Of a stretch of DNA of 64,000 nt, positions 37,385-47,081 are shown piece by piece. The stretch lies in NCBI GenBank assembly GCA_963807225.1, contig CAWEAD010000010.1, positions 1 through 64,000 on the forward strand, read 5' to 3'. The DNA comes from JAGVGT01 sp963807225 (GTDB taxonomy: Bacteria; Desulfobacterota; Desulfobulbia; Desulfobulbales; JAGXFP01). A program made the position numbers and the translations under genes. Position 1 is the first letter of the stretch; each line of letters opens with the position of its first letter. The notes beneath the pieces were generated by a model that was not told the origin of the DNA, did no database searches, and saw only the letters and a list, made by a program, of their open reading frames with translations.

Positions 37385-39158
37385 TTAATGACCGGTCGCG
37401 GCGCCGGCGCCCTTAGGTACACGGATGTCTTCAACCATGTGCTGGATGTGCTCCGGCGGAGGTGCCGTGAAACTGGAAACGGTAATGGCAACCGCGAAAT
37501 TGATAATCGCACCGACCGCGCCAAAGGAGCCCGGAGATATGCCGAGCCACCAGTTGGCGGCAGTGTCCGCGGCCATCTTCCACTCGGGGATGAAGAACCA
37601 GCCCTTGAACCAGAAGATATAGACCACCGTGGAGCCAAGTCCGGCCAGCATACCGCAGATGGCGCCCTTGCTGTTGATCCTCTTGACGAAGATTCCCAGC
37701 ATGATCGCCGGGAAGATCGAGGAAGCGGCCAGACCGAAGGCGAGGGCCACGACCTGGGCGGCAAAACCTGGAGGATTGATGCCCAGGATACCGGCCACGA
37801 CAATGGCGCCGGCCATGGCGATCCGGCTGGCCAGGAGTTCCTGCTTCTCATCGATATTCGGCATGAAGATGCCTTTCAACAGGTCATGTGATATAGCTGA
37901 GGCAATGGCCAGCAGCAGACCGGCCGCGGTCGACAGGGCGGCGGCGATGCCACCGGCGGCGACCAGGGCGATGACCCAGTTGGGCAACCCGGCGATCTCC
38001 GGGTTGGCGAGAACCATGATGTCGTTGTCGACCTTGGTCATCTCGTTGCCCTTCCAACCAAAACTTGCTGCCTGGGCATCAAGGCCGGGGCCGTAATACT
38101 GGACACGGCCATCTTCGTTCTTGTCCTCATATTTCAAGAGGCCGGTTTCTTCCCATTTTTTGAACCAGTCAGGAGCCTCGGAAATTTTCATGTTGCCGTC
38201 CGGAGAGCCAACGGCCCCGGTCTGGATGGTCTGCATCAGGTTGAGTCGGGCCATGGCGCCGACCGCCGGAGCGGTGGTGTAGAGGATGGCGATGAAGACC
38301 AGGGCCCAGCCGGCCGAAGAGCGAGCGTCACGTACTTTCGGTACCGTGAAGAAACGGGTGATGACGTGGGGGAGGCCCGCGGTGCCGATCATCAGGGACA
38401 TGGTCAGCAGAAACATGTCGAGGGTCGAGCCCTTCTGCGTCGTGTATGCAGAAAAACCCAGATCGACGCAGATCTTGTCGAGCTTATCCAGCAGGTAGAC
38501 CCCATTGCTGCCGGACATGGTGTCGCCGAGACCGATCTGCGGAATCGGGTTGCCGGTCAGGTGCATGGAGATGAATATCGCCGGCACGGTGTAGGCGAAG
38601 ATCAGCACGCAGTACTGGGCGATCTGGGTGTAGGTGATGCCCTTCATGCCGCCGAAAACCGCGTAGACGAAGACGATGGCCATGCCGATGATGACGCCCA
38701 TGGTGAAGTCGACTTCCAGGAAGCGGGAGAAGGCGACGCCGATACCTTTCATCTGGCCGATAACATAGGTTATCGAGGCGGTGATCAGGCAGAGGATGGC
38801 GACCATCCTGGCTGTTCTTTGAATAGAAACGGTCGCCGATGAACTCGGGTACGGTGAATTTACCGTATTTTCTGAGATACGGGGCCAGCAGCATGGCGAG
38901 CAGCACGTAGCCGCCGGTCCAGCCCATCAGGTATACCGAGGCGTCGTAACCCTTGAAGGCGATAAGGCCGGCCATGGAGATAAAGGACGCGGCGCTCATC
39001 CAGTCGGCACCGGTGGCCATACCATTAAGAATGGGATGGACGCCCTTGCCGGCAACGTAGAATTCGGAAGTATTGGAGGCGCGGGATTTGATTGCGATCC
39101 AGATGTAGAGGGCGAAAGTGGCGCCGACTACAAGAAAGGTCATCGTTTTGAGATCCAT
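37385..39158 (-). pseudogene. actP: Sodium:solute (acetate) symporter large subunit, one frameshift
   Basis: A member of the SSS family subgroup that works with a DUF4212 small subunit (VC_2705-like), expected to import acetate or related monocarboxylates with Na+. The N-terminal part MTFLVVGATFALYIWIAIKS, with GKGVHPILNGMATGADWMSAASF, ends at a one-base insertion near 38813. The correct continuation is ARMVAILCLITASITYVIG in the next frame. About 13 membrane segments can be counted, with a long periplasmic or cytoplasmic loop around MKISEAPDWFKKWEETG. The C-terminus ends HMVEDIRVPKG. The restored size of about 590 residues fits the subgroup. It follows its small-subunit partner by 23 bases. 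Confidence 0.9.
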
Positions 39159-39181
39159 TATATTTTCTCCTGTTCAGTTGA

Positions 39182-39433
39182 TCAATCTTCGTGGACGCCG
39201 AATTCTTTGTCGAGCTTGTTCATGTTTCCGGCATAGATGAAGATCAGGGCGACAAAGATGTAAATGGATCCCTGCTGGGCGAACCAGAAGCCCAACTTGT
39301 AACCCCCCAGGCGAATCCCGTTCAGGGTATCGACCATGAGGATTCCAAAGCCGAAAGAAACGACGAACCAGACGACCAGGCTGATAATCACCAGTCGCAG
39401 GTTCCTTTTCCAGTACTCCGCGGCACTTTTCAT
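39182..39433 (-). CDS. DUF4212 small subunit of sodium:solute symporter
   Basis: 83 residues with two membrane segments (LVIISLVVWFVVSFGFGIL and GSIYIFVALIFIYAGNMNKL) and the family's charged ends (EYWKRNLRL, DKEFGVHED). ATG 39433 has AGGAGG upstream, which decides it over the longer frame. DUF4212 proteins partner with the VC_2705-type transporter encoded 23 bases downstream, and the pair probably forms one transport unit. Intact, unlike its partner. Confidence 0.9.
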   Translation of the reverse strand: MKSAAEYWKRNLRLVIISLVVWFVVSFGFGILMVDTLNGIRLGGYKLGFWFAQQGSIYIFVALIFIYAGNMNKLDKEFGVHED

Positions 39434-39923
39434 AACTTTCCTCCTGAAACATTTGTTTGGTTGGAAAACCAATTAGAGAGGCTGGCTCAGCCGTGGCAGC
39501 GGATACCTCAACTTCGTGCCACCACGAATTCATGTAACCTCCCAGGGAAACTACCACAATGTGTCACTCGGCAATATCAGGGCATTCCTGATTTTGTCCG
39601 GGAAAATCCCTGATTCGCATGACCTGCACTCTCCGGGGAAAAGAGCAAGTGGCGAATCTTTCTATATATGAGGGAGGAAACCTATCGGGGAAAACCTGAT
39701 AGTGATGAGCTGAATCCCTGATTTGCATCACGGAGGAGCTGATTGCATAAATCCGGAAGGGTCATTCCCGAGGCAGGAATCGGGAGGTAAGCAAAGACTC
39801 CGATCCGGATGTTAGCTGACTTGAGGCGTTCTGGATTCCCGCCTGCGCGGAAATGACGGTGACAATAAGCTATGAATTTTGCATGAGGCTAGGAGCAATG
39901 GCTTTTCGGTCTGGAAGTCCGGA
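39434..39923. promoter_or_regulatory. Intergenic control region of the acetate locus with direct repeats
   Basis: 490 bases with no gene. AATCCCTGATTCGCATGAC (39605-39623) recurs as AATCCCTGATTTGCATCAC (39713-39731), two differences in 19, with a third partial copy (ATTCCTGATTTTGTCC, about 39584). Between them CTATC and GATAG flank GGGGAAAACCT. The spacing and place, upstream of DUF4212-actP and beside a LuxR-type regulator, suggest operator sites; this is inference. I looked for a sigma-54 site and did not find a good one. Confidence 0.4.
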
Positions 39924-40579
39924 CTACAGATCCAACGAGGTCAAACCTTCCTTGATTGCATATTTGGTCAGGTCGGCAACAGTATGCAGGTCAAGTTTTT
40001 TCATGATCTTCAGACGGTGGGACTCCGCCGTTTTGATGCTGACATACAGGTGTTCGGCGATATTCTTGGTCGACCAGCCTTCGGCGATCAGCTGTAATAC
40101 CTCGCGTTCCCTGGGGGTCAGCACCGTGGCGGCGTTGGTCGGTTTGCTCCGGAAACGATCCACATAGTCATCCAGCAACACTCCGGTAATTTCTGGACTC
40201 AGATAACATTGATTACTTGCGACGGTCTTAATAGCCTGCTCCAGTTCCTCGGCCGCGCAGTCTTTCAAGAGATAGCCGACGGCGCCGGCCTGAAACATCT
40301 CACCAGAAAGCGTTTATCCGAGTGCATGGATAGGGCGATGATCTTGGTGCCCGGCAGATCGGCGAGAATCTGCCGGGTTGCTTCAATGCCGTTCAGCTTT
40401 GGCATGGATATGTCCATGATTACCAGGTCCGGCCGAAGTTCGGTTGCCAGTTTAACCGCCTGACGTCCGTCTTCGGCCTCGGCTACCACGGAGACATTCG
40501 CCGTTTTTTCCAGTAACGATCTAAGACCGGCCCGCATGATCTTGTGATCGTCTGCCAATAACACCGTGATAGCGGCCAT
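39924..40579 (-). pseudogene. NarL/LuxR-type response regulator, one frameshift
   Basis: Receiver domain with VLLADDHKIMRAGL, the phospho-acceptor Asp in LVIMDISMPKLNG, and ALSMHSDK; then a one-base deletion near 40302 (expected SDKRFLVEMFQAGAVGYLLKD). After it the output domain is intact: LTPREREVLQLIAEGWSTKNIAEHLYVSIKTAESH, a LuxR helix-turn-helix. Restored length about 218 residues. The start overlaps the kinase stop by one base (TAATG). In Vibrio and Pseudomonas, CrbR, a regulator of this class, turns on acs and actP. Here the pair of regulator and kinase lies next to actP, so the same target is plausible. Confidence 0.85.
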
Positions 40580-42083
40580 TATTCGAGAGTCTCCTCGGTA
40601 CTTGTTCTGGCCGAGATAGGGACTTCAAGGATAACGGTGGTGCCCTTGCCCGGGGTGGAATTCACCAGCATCTACCAAGGTGAGATAACCGTTCCTTGAT
40701 ACTGAAAAGTCCATAGGCATGGCTTGCTAGCTGTTTTTCGATGGTGGCCGGATCGAAACCGATGCCGTTGTCCTTCACCTTGACCAGAAATCGGCCCCGG
40801 TTTTGACTGGTGCTTACCTCCACCTGCTCGGACTCCGCATGCTTATAGACATTGAACAATAGTTCCCGCACCGATCTGAACAGCACCCCCTTGATATCGT
40901 CGTTCAAACCGGCGCCGCATTTTGTCGGACCAAACAGGCGATGCCGGTTTTTTCCCGGAAACGCTCGGCGAACCATGCCAGCGCCGCTTCCAGCCCCAAC
41001 TCGTAAAGGATCGGGGGGCTGAGCTCCAGGGTCAGGGAGCGGGTATCTCGGATGGCCTGTTCCAGAAAGGTGCGGGTCTCGTCAAACTCCCGGCGGGTCT
41101 GTTCGTCGGTCAGATGATTGCGTAAGTCGTGCAGTCTGATCTTGACCAGGGACAGGGTCTGGCCGATCTGGTCATGTAGTTCCGCGGCCAGGATGACGTC
41201 GCGTTCTTCGGCAAGGGAGAGTTCCGAGGCCAATGACTTGAGCTGCTGCTGATAGAGAAGCAGTTTCTCTTCAGCCTGTTTACGTTCGGTAATATCATCG
41301 TAAACATTGACGAGTTCGCCGAGGGAAGCTTGTAGATATAGTTCTCTTTCCACATGCTCAAGTGATCGTCCCGGTAGGTCGTCACCGGATAGTGTTCTGG
41401 GATTCCGTTGGACCATACTCGTTGATAGACCGGCAAGAGGCCATGGGTAACGGTCGCGGGCAGGACCTTGCCGATATCGTGCCCGATAAGGTCTTCACGC
41501 TTCTTACCTTCAATCCTTTCGGCGGCTCGGTTGAAGTTGATCACCAGGAAAGAGTCGCCGTTATCGGAAGGTTCCAGGAGCACGACGCCGCTGCTCATAG
41601 TATCGAACAGCTCACGAAAACGCGCTTCACTGCCGGCCAGTGCTTCCCTGGTTTTTTGCAGGGCATCCAGATCGCGGATCACCAGGAGCAGGTGCGGGGC
41701 TGACCGATGTTGCATCAGCATGGCCGATAGTTTGCCGAGCCGTGGCTGTCCGTTCTTGTCCTGAAACGAATAGGTCCATAACGGAACGGTTCTCGGCCAG
41801 TTCGGTCAGGATCCGTGAAAAGATCTCGGGTTTATACCAGATCGGTAGATCCGGCAGGTGTTTGCCCAGTAATTCCTCGTGGCTAAAGCCGGTAAACCTG
41901 GAAAACTCTCATTACAATCCGCAACTTCGATGGTCGATTCATTGCAGAGACAGACGGCGTCGCCACTGGTCTGAAACGCCGTATAAAAGCGTTCCCGGCG
42001 GCCTGTAATGTCTCTTGTTCCACTTCCAGGGTGGACTCCTTAAATGTCTTGCCGATAGTCTGCCGATTCATTGCATGTCGCAC
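40579..42083 (-). pseudogene. PAS-containing HisKA_3 (NarX/DegS-type) sensor kinase, about six frameshifts
   Basis: Start GTG 42083 is favoured by AGGAGG six bases upstream (VRHAMNRQTIGKTF). Restoring shifts near 42000, 41900, 41770, 41335, 40920 and 40673 gives about 500 residues: a PAS domain (ERFYTAFQTSGDAVCLCNES), a second PAS (FRELFDTMSSGVVLLEPSDNG), and the HisKA_3 dimerisation domain with phospho-His in ILAAELHDQIGQTLSLVKIRL. The HATPase has VRELLFNVYKHAESE and DNGIGFDP, then GLFSIKERLSHLGG. The C-terminus overlaps the regulator start. No membrane segment is seen, so it is a soluble kinase. It is separated by 222 bases from the divergently oriented operon at 42306. Confidence 0.85.
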
Positions 42084-42305
42084 TTCGTGCCTCCTTGGGT
42101 GAGCAGCATTGCGGCAATGTATTTTTGATACAATATAATGCTGAAAACTCAATACATTTAGTGTTTGCCTGATGAAGTCGACGCCCGTTAAAACGGAGGG
42201 AAGGGATCGCTTGCGCTAGCCAGGTCTATCGAGTACCATTCCCGGACGTTGCACCGTTATCCATGAGAAATCCTGTTCGTTACCGCTACAGACGGGAGAA
42301 ATGCG

Positions 42306-42713
42306 ATGCCCCCTATGGTTCTGCTGGTCGATGATGAACCAAACATCCTCTTATCGTTGAAATTTCTGATCCAGAAGGAGGGGTACGAGGTGCTGGTCCC
42401 GAAAACGGTGACGAGGCCATTTCGATCGCCCGTCAGAAACTGCCTGACCTGGTCATTCTTGATGTCATGTTGCCGAGCCCCAATGGTTATGAAGTGTGTC
42501 AGATTGCGTGCCGAGCCTGAATTGAACGCTACCCATATCCTGATGTTAACGGCCAAAAGTAATCCCACCGAACGGGAAAAGGGGCTGGCCATGGGGGCGG
42601 ATGACTATATCAGCAAACCTTTTTCCAATCGGGAACTGGTAGACAAGGTTCGATTGATCCTGGGCTCGGATAGGGCTGTTTCCCCGGAAGAATATTCACG
42701 AAACGGGTTATGA
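42306..42713 (+). CDS. Response regulator receiver protein with two compensating indels
   Basis: A single-domain CheY-like receiver, 135 residues, with GGGAG seven bases before ATG 42306. VLLVDDEPNILLSLKFLIQKEGYEVLV is normal, but residues about 33-68 are read in the wrong frame because of one missing base near 42399 and one extra near 42505. In the shifted frame the expected DLVILDVMLPSPNGYEVC, containing the phospho-acceptor Asp, reappears. As written the ORF has no Asp there. LTAKSNPTEREKG, MGADDYISKPFSNREL are correct afterwards. It overlaps the next gene (ATGA). It is the first gene of the operon leading to the symporter-kinase fusion, so is a likely phosphorylation partner. Confidence 0.85.
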   Translation: MPPMVLLVDDEPNILLSLKFLIQKEGYEVLVPKTVTRPFRSPVRNCLTWSFLMSCCRAPMVMKCVRLRAEPELNATHILMLTAKSNPTEREKGLAMGADDYISKPFSNRELVDKVRLILGSDRAVSPEEYSRNGL

Positions 42714-43732
42714 CTGCTTCCTTTTCCCTAACACCCCTTTCCGAACTGCTGAGTGAGTTGTTCGAGCAGGTTCGGGAGGGGGTGCATCTCTGTGATGCGG
42801 CGGGAACCATTTTGGCCGCCAACCGGTCGGCCGCTCGACAGCTGGGCAGGATTTCGTTCGATGCCACCGGAATTGCTGAAATCTTCGCGGAACCCTACAT
42901 TTCCCGGGCACGTGCTTACGTTCAACAATCTTCCGTCGGCCGCAGGATAGATTTTCTATGCCCCCAACGGGATGGGAAACGTCTTTTCGACTGTCGGCTT
43001 ACCGATACGAAGGGGAAAAAGTGGATTACCTTTTATCTGCTGACCTTTCAAGAAGCCCTGCCCGCCGAAAATCATTCGCAGTCGGAAGGGTGGCGCTGCG
43101 ATTCCATTGGTAAACTGCGCCAGCCGCTGGCGAACTTGAAGGCGGCGGCGGAAAATCTGCTGGCCTATCCCGAAATGTCCCCGGTAATGCGGAGCGCTTT
43201 TGAAAATGTGATCGCCCAGGAGAGTGTCAGCCTGACCCGGAAATTCGATGATCTTGCGGGCATGTGCGCCGAAAGGGGGACCGGAATATGCGATCCGAGG
43301 CCGGTCAACGGGGAGATCCTGGTTGGCAGGGTGTTGTCTCTGGCCGGATGTCCACTGATTTTGATCCGGCCGAGCTCGGATGACCCGAGGGATCTCATGG
43401 TCGATGACCGCTGGCTGCAGCAGCTACTGCTCGCTCTCCTTGAATTTCTGTCGGCAAACGAAATATCTCTCTCCGAGGAGGTCGGATTCTCTTCCGATCC
43501 GACGGGACGTTTTGTCTACCTGGATATGCTCTGGGAGGGTGATCCTTTGAAAGCCGCCGAAATCGAGGAATGGCGGCGCCTGCCTTTGAGCAGGGTGCCC
43601 GGTTCTCCAAGCGGAGCCGATATTCTGCGCAGTCATGGCAGCGACCTGTGGAGCCAGGAAGCCGAGAAACCGGGCTTTGCCTTAATCCGTCTGCCTTTAC
43701 CTCTGGTTCTTGCGGATATGAAAAATGGCTGA
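42710..43732 (+). CDS. PAS protein with kinase-like dimerisation region lacking the histidine
   Basis: 340 residues. A PAS-like start (LFEQVREGVHLCDAAGTILAANRSA) is followed by a helical region with IGKLRQPLANLKAAAENLLAYPEM, which has the form of a HisKA H-box but with Gly134 or Lys135 where His is expected. The rest (LLLALLEFLSANEISLSEEVGF) resembles a degenerate ATPase part, without N- and G-boxes. To my recollection the same layout occurs as the N-terminus of DnaQ-type exonucleases in acetate loci; here the exonuclease is a separate gene at 50.8 kb. It overlaps both neighbours (ATGA with the receiver, 8 bases with the small membrane protein). Probably a regulatory scaffold; function inferred. 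Confidence 0.65.
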   Translation: MTASFSLTPLSELLSELFEQVREGVHLCDAAGTILAANRSAARQLGRISFDATGIAEIFAEPYISRARAYVQQSSVGRRIDFLCPQRDGKRLFDCRLTDTKGKKWITFYLLTFQEALPAENHSQSEGWRCDSIGKLRQPLANLKAAAENLLAYPEMSPVMRSAFENVIAQESVSLTRKFDDLAGMCAERGTGICDPRPVNGEILVGRVLSLAGCPLILIRPSSDDPRDLMVDDRWLQQLLLALLEFLSANEISLSEEVGFSSDPTGRFVYLDMLWEGDPLKAAEIEEWRRLPLSRVPGSPSGADILRSHGSDLWSQEAEKPGFALIRLPLPLVLADMKNG

Positions 43733-43964
43733 GCAAAGAAGGATCAATGGACGGCTGATAGCTCTGTTCTGTCTGGGGATCGTCGTCTTCAACTACCCGT
43801 TGCTTGAACTTGTTAGCAAGAAATTGTTCTTCCTTGGCGTGCCCTTGCTCTACCTCTATAGCTTTTCCCTTTGGTTCCTGTTCATAGTCGTCCTGGCCCT
43901 GGTGATACGAAAACGCCGTTCACAGTCCTCCCCGTCTGCGCCGCCACCGGGAAAAGTAGGATAG
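43725..43964 (+). CDS. Small membrane protein upstream of the symporter-kinase
   Basis: 79 residues with two membrane segments (IALFCLGIVVFNYPLLELV and LLYLYSFSLWFLFIVVLALVI) and a basic, proline-rich tail (RKRRSQSSPSAPPPGK). It is translationally coupled to the PAS gene (8-base overlap) and nine bases before the kinase start. Small proteins of this form commonly precede CrbS/CbrA-type kinases and are thought to help the transporter part; not proven here. Confidence 0.75.
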   Translation: MAEQRRINGRLIALFCLGIVVFNYPLLELVSKKLFFLGVPLLYLYSFSLWFLFIVVLALVIRKRRSQSSPSAPPPGKVG

Positions 43965-43973
43965 GGGGGCGCC

Positions 43974-46688
43974 ATGTTGCCTGAATGGCTGATGCTCCTG
44001 ATCTCGCTGGTCTACCTGGGAGGGTTGTTTGCCATTGCCTCCTACGGCGATAACCGGGCCGACGCCGGGCGCTCGATCATCAGCAATCCCTATGTCTATA
44101 CTCTCTCAATAGCGGTCTACTGTACCGCCTGGACCTATTATGGAAGCGTGGGCAGGGCTGCCGCCACCGGCGTCGGTTTCCTGCCCATCTACCTGGGGCC
44201 CACTCTGATGGCGGCGCTGTGGTGGGTCGTATTGCGCAAGATCATTCGGATCGCCAAGGTTCAGCGGATCACTTCCATCGCCGACTTCATCGCCTCCAGA
44301 TACGGCAAGAGCCCCCTGGCCGGCGGTCTGGTAACGGTTATTGCCATGGTCGGTACCGTTCCCTACATCTCACTCCAGTTGAAGGCCATCTCCCGGACCT
44401 TCACCTTTATGCACATTTACCCTGACCTTGAGTTGCTCCAACAACAGCCGCCAACAAACTTCTTGAACGATACAGCTTTTGCAGTGGCCATCATACTGGC
44501 AACCTTTTCGATCTTGTTCGGGACCCGTCATGTCGACGCCACGGAACGGCACGAAGGAATGGTGGCTGCCATTGCCTTCGAATCGGTGGTCAAGCTCTTG
44601 GCATTCAGCATTGCGGGAATCTATGTCACCTTCTTCCTGTTCAATGGTCCCTTTGATCTGTTCGGGAGAATGGCCGATTCTCCGGAGCTGCAGCGTCTGA
44701 TGACCTTGGACGCTTTGCCAGGGGGCTATGCGAACTGGTTTACCCTCACCTTTCTGTCGATGTCCGCGATTATGTTTCTGCCCAGACAATTCCAGGTACT
44801 GGTGGTGGAAAATGTCAACGAGGAGCATGTCGGCAAGGCAGCCTGGCTCTTCCCGCTGTATCTCTTGATCATCAATCTCTTTGTGTTGCCCATCGCCATG
44901 GCCGGGATCCTGCGTTTCGGGGCACATAAGGTCGATCCGGATATCTTTGTCCTCATGCTGCCGATGGCCGCCCATCACGAGCTGCTGAGTATCCTGGTCT
45001 ATCTGGGTGGCCTGTCTGCTGCTACCAGTATGGTGATCGTCGCCACTATCGCCTTGTCCACGATGATTTGTAACCAGCTGGTTATGGCGACCCTGCTGCA
45101 GATCCCCTTGCTTCGGCAAAAGGAACTGAGTGGTCTGGTCCTGATGATTCGCCGGGGCTGTATCATTGTTCTGCTGTTACTCGGCTATATCTATTACCGG
45201 GTTATCGGCGATTCCGTCGGGTTGGTTTCCATCGGTCTGGTTTCCTTTGCCGCCGTGGCGCAACTGGCTCCGCCACTTATGTTCGGCATCTTCTGGAAGG
45301 GTGCCAGCTGCCGGGGCGCCATTTACGGACTTTCGGCCGGTTTTCTGGTCTGGGTCTATACCCTGTTCATCCCTACTTTTGCCGGTTCAAATACCACGGT
45401 CGCCTCTCTTATGGCGCATGGCCCTTTCGGGATTGAACTGCTTCGCCCCTATCAGTTTCTCGGGCTTGACGTGTTCGATCCGATCACCCATTCGGTCTTC
45501 TGGAGTATGCTAGCCAACCTGGGGCTTCTGGTAGGCATCTCGCTTGTGGATCGCCAAAGCACCATGGAGCGTATTCAGGCCTCGCTGTTTGTCGATGTGT
45601 ATCGCCACAGTGGCGGCTCTTTCATCTGGCATGGCAAGGCCATGATCACGGAATTACAGAAACTTCTGGTCCGCTTTATCGGTAAGCCCCAGGTAGAAAG
45701 AGCCCTGCAGGATTACAGCCGCAGTCACGATATCGAATTGGCTGCGGGGATGCAGGCCGACACCGATCTGGTCGAATTCGCCGAAAAGCTTCTGGCCGGT
45801 GCCATTGGGGCTGCTTCGGCCCGGATCATGGTCTCTTCGGTGGTCAAGGGTGAGGAGATCAGTCAGGAGGGTCTGTTAAGTATTCTCGATGAGACCTCGC
45901 AGGTGATTGAGTACAGTCACCGTCTGGAGCTGAAGTCCCGTGAGCTGGAGGAGGCCACGGATAAACTGCAAAAAGCGAACTTACGTTTAAGGGAGCTTGA
46001 CCGTTTGAAGGATGAGTTTGTCTCAACGGTAAGCCATGAGCTTCGTACCCCCCTGACCTCGATCAGGTCATTTTCCGAGATCCTGCAGGATAATCCCGAA
46101 TTGATTCAGTCTGAAAGGCAGAAGTTCCTGGACATCGTGGTCAGAGAGACCGAACGGTTGACCAGGTTAATCAATCAGGTCCTGAATCTGGCCAAGATCG
46201 AGGCAGGCCAGGCCGAATGGCTGATGCGGGATCTTGATGTCGTCGAGCTGACCCGCGAGGCGCTGGACTCCACCAGCCAGCTATTCTCCGATAAGGGGAT
46301 CACTTTAAGCGTCGAACTGCCGGATCATCCGGTGATGCTTTTCGCCGACCATGATCGCTTGATGCGGGTATTTATAAATCTTCTTTCCAATGCGGTGAAG
46401 TTCTGCCCCGCTGAGGGTGGGCGGGTAGAGGTTGCCGTCAAGCATCTGGAAGCTGGGATCCGCTGTGAAATTACCGATAACGGGATCGGGGTTTCAGCGG
46501 GTGAGGAGGAATTGATCTTCGAAAAATTCCACCGCAGCAGTACGGCCGGCGATGGAAACCCGCAGGGTACGGGGTTGGGCTTGCCGATCAGCCGTCATAT
46601 CATCGAGTACCATAACGGCCAGATCTGGGTGGATCAATCAACAACGGTCGGGGCTCGTTTCGTCTTTTTCATTCCCTTCGGTATTTAG
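43974..46688 (+). CDS. Sodium:solute symporter-histidine kinase fusion (CrbS/CbrA-type)
   Basis: 904 residues, intact. The first 500 residues form an SSS-family transporter-like domain: GRSIISNPYVYTLSIAVYCTAWTYYGSVGRAA, TSIADFIASRYGKSPLAG, and about 13 membrane segments. A linker with a STAC-like helical part (about 530-650) and coiled coil (LELKSRELEEATDKLQKANL) precedes HisKA, with phospho-His in TVSHELRTPL (about residue 688), and HATPase with NLLSNAVKFCP, DNGIG and GTGLGLPISR. CrbS of Vibrio and Pseudomonas, which senses or transports acetate and controls acs, has this layout. The kinase probably signals to the receiver at 42306 or to a LuxR-type regulator. It contains no PAS domain that I can see. 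Confidence 0.92.
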   Translation: MLPEWLMLLISLVYLGGLFAIASYGDNRADAGRSIISNPYVYTLSIAVYCTAWTYYGSVGRAAATGVGFLPIYLGPTLMAALWWVVLRKIIRIAKVQRITSIADFIASRYGKSPLAGGLVTVIAMVGTVPYISLQLKAISRTFTFMHIYPDLELLQQQPPTNFLNDTAFAVAIILATFSILFGTRHVDATERHEGMVAAIAFESVVKLLAFSIAGIYVTFFLFNGPFDLFGRMADSPELQRLMTLDALPGGYANWFTLTFLSMSAIMFLPRQFQVLVVENVNEEHVGKAAWLFPLYLLIINLFVLPIAMAGILRFGAHKVDPDIFVLMLPMAAHHELLSILVYLGGLSAATSMVIVATIALSTMICNQLVMATLLQIPLLRQKELSGLVLMIRRGCIIVLLLLGYIYYRVIGDSVGLVSIGLVSFAAVAQLAPPLMFGIFWKGASCRGAIYGLSAGFLVWVYTLFIPTFAGSNTTVASLMAHGPFGIELLRPYQFLGLDVFDPITHSVFWSMLANLGLLVGISLVDRQSTMERIQASLFVDVYRHSGGSFIWHGKAMITELQKLLVRFIGKPQVERALQDYSRSHDIELAAGMQADTDLVEFAEKLLAGAIGAASARIMVSSVVKGEEISQEGLLSILDETSQVIEYSHRLELKSRELEEATDKLQKANLRLRELDRLKDEFVSTVSHELRTPLTSIRSFSEILQDNPELIQSERQKFLDIVVRETERLTRLINQVLNLAKIEAGQAEWLMRDLDVVELTREALDSTSQLFSDKGITLSVELPDHPVMLFADHDRLMRVFINLLSNAVKFCPAEGGRVEVAVKHLEAGIRCEITDNGIGVSAGEEELIFEKFHRSSTAGDGNPQGTGLGLPISRHIIEYHNGQIWVDQSTTVGARFVFFIPFGI

Positions 46689-47081
46689 CAGGCTGTCGAA
46701 AAAGTCCTATCGAGTTTTTGTCAGTCAACGATGCGGATATTCAAGAGATATGTTGACTCTGGAAACTATGAAAAGTAAATCCGACCCGATTATTCGTCCG
46801 AATTCCTCTTAGAGCTTTGTTTTTGATGTCAAAAAGTTGCCTCTAAGGCAGAAAAACAGCCATTTTATAGGCTTTAATGACATGATGTCAAACAGTTAGC
46901 TTGGTCCGACCCCTGGGGGTTTCATAATGGACGTCCCCTTCCACCCGCGGACCCGACCCCTTTTACGTGCATATTTAGAAAGTGGCGATAGAAGGAATGC
47001 GGCAATAGGGCAATAGTCAAAAATATCGGTCTTGGCGCGACCTGTTTGTATTTGCCACTGGGACCGGCATAACGTATCTCT
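46689..47081. other. Gene-free stretch with REP-like repeats and one inverted dispersed repeat
   Basis: 393 bases between the kinase and the restriction gene. AGTTAGCTTGGTCCGACC (46894-46911) is the inverse of the repeats at 8105 and 9766. CAGGCTGTCGAAAAAGTCC (46690) is of the kind seen at insertion-sequence edges. No open frame is convincing. It marks the border between the acetate locus and the restriction-modification system. Confidence 0.5.
46894..46911 (-). repeat. Inverted copy of the GGTCGGACCAAGCTAACT repeat
   Basis: Exact reverse complement of 8105-8122 and 9766-9783, about 37 kb away. Three exact copies in one window indicate a dispersed family. Confidence 0.8.

Noticed and set aside
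39434..39560. Sigma-54 site upstream of the DUF4212 gene
   Set aside because: TGGCACGAAGTTGAG lacks the required GC at the -12 element.
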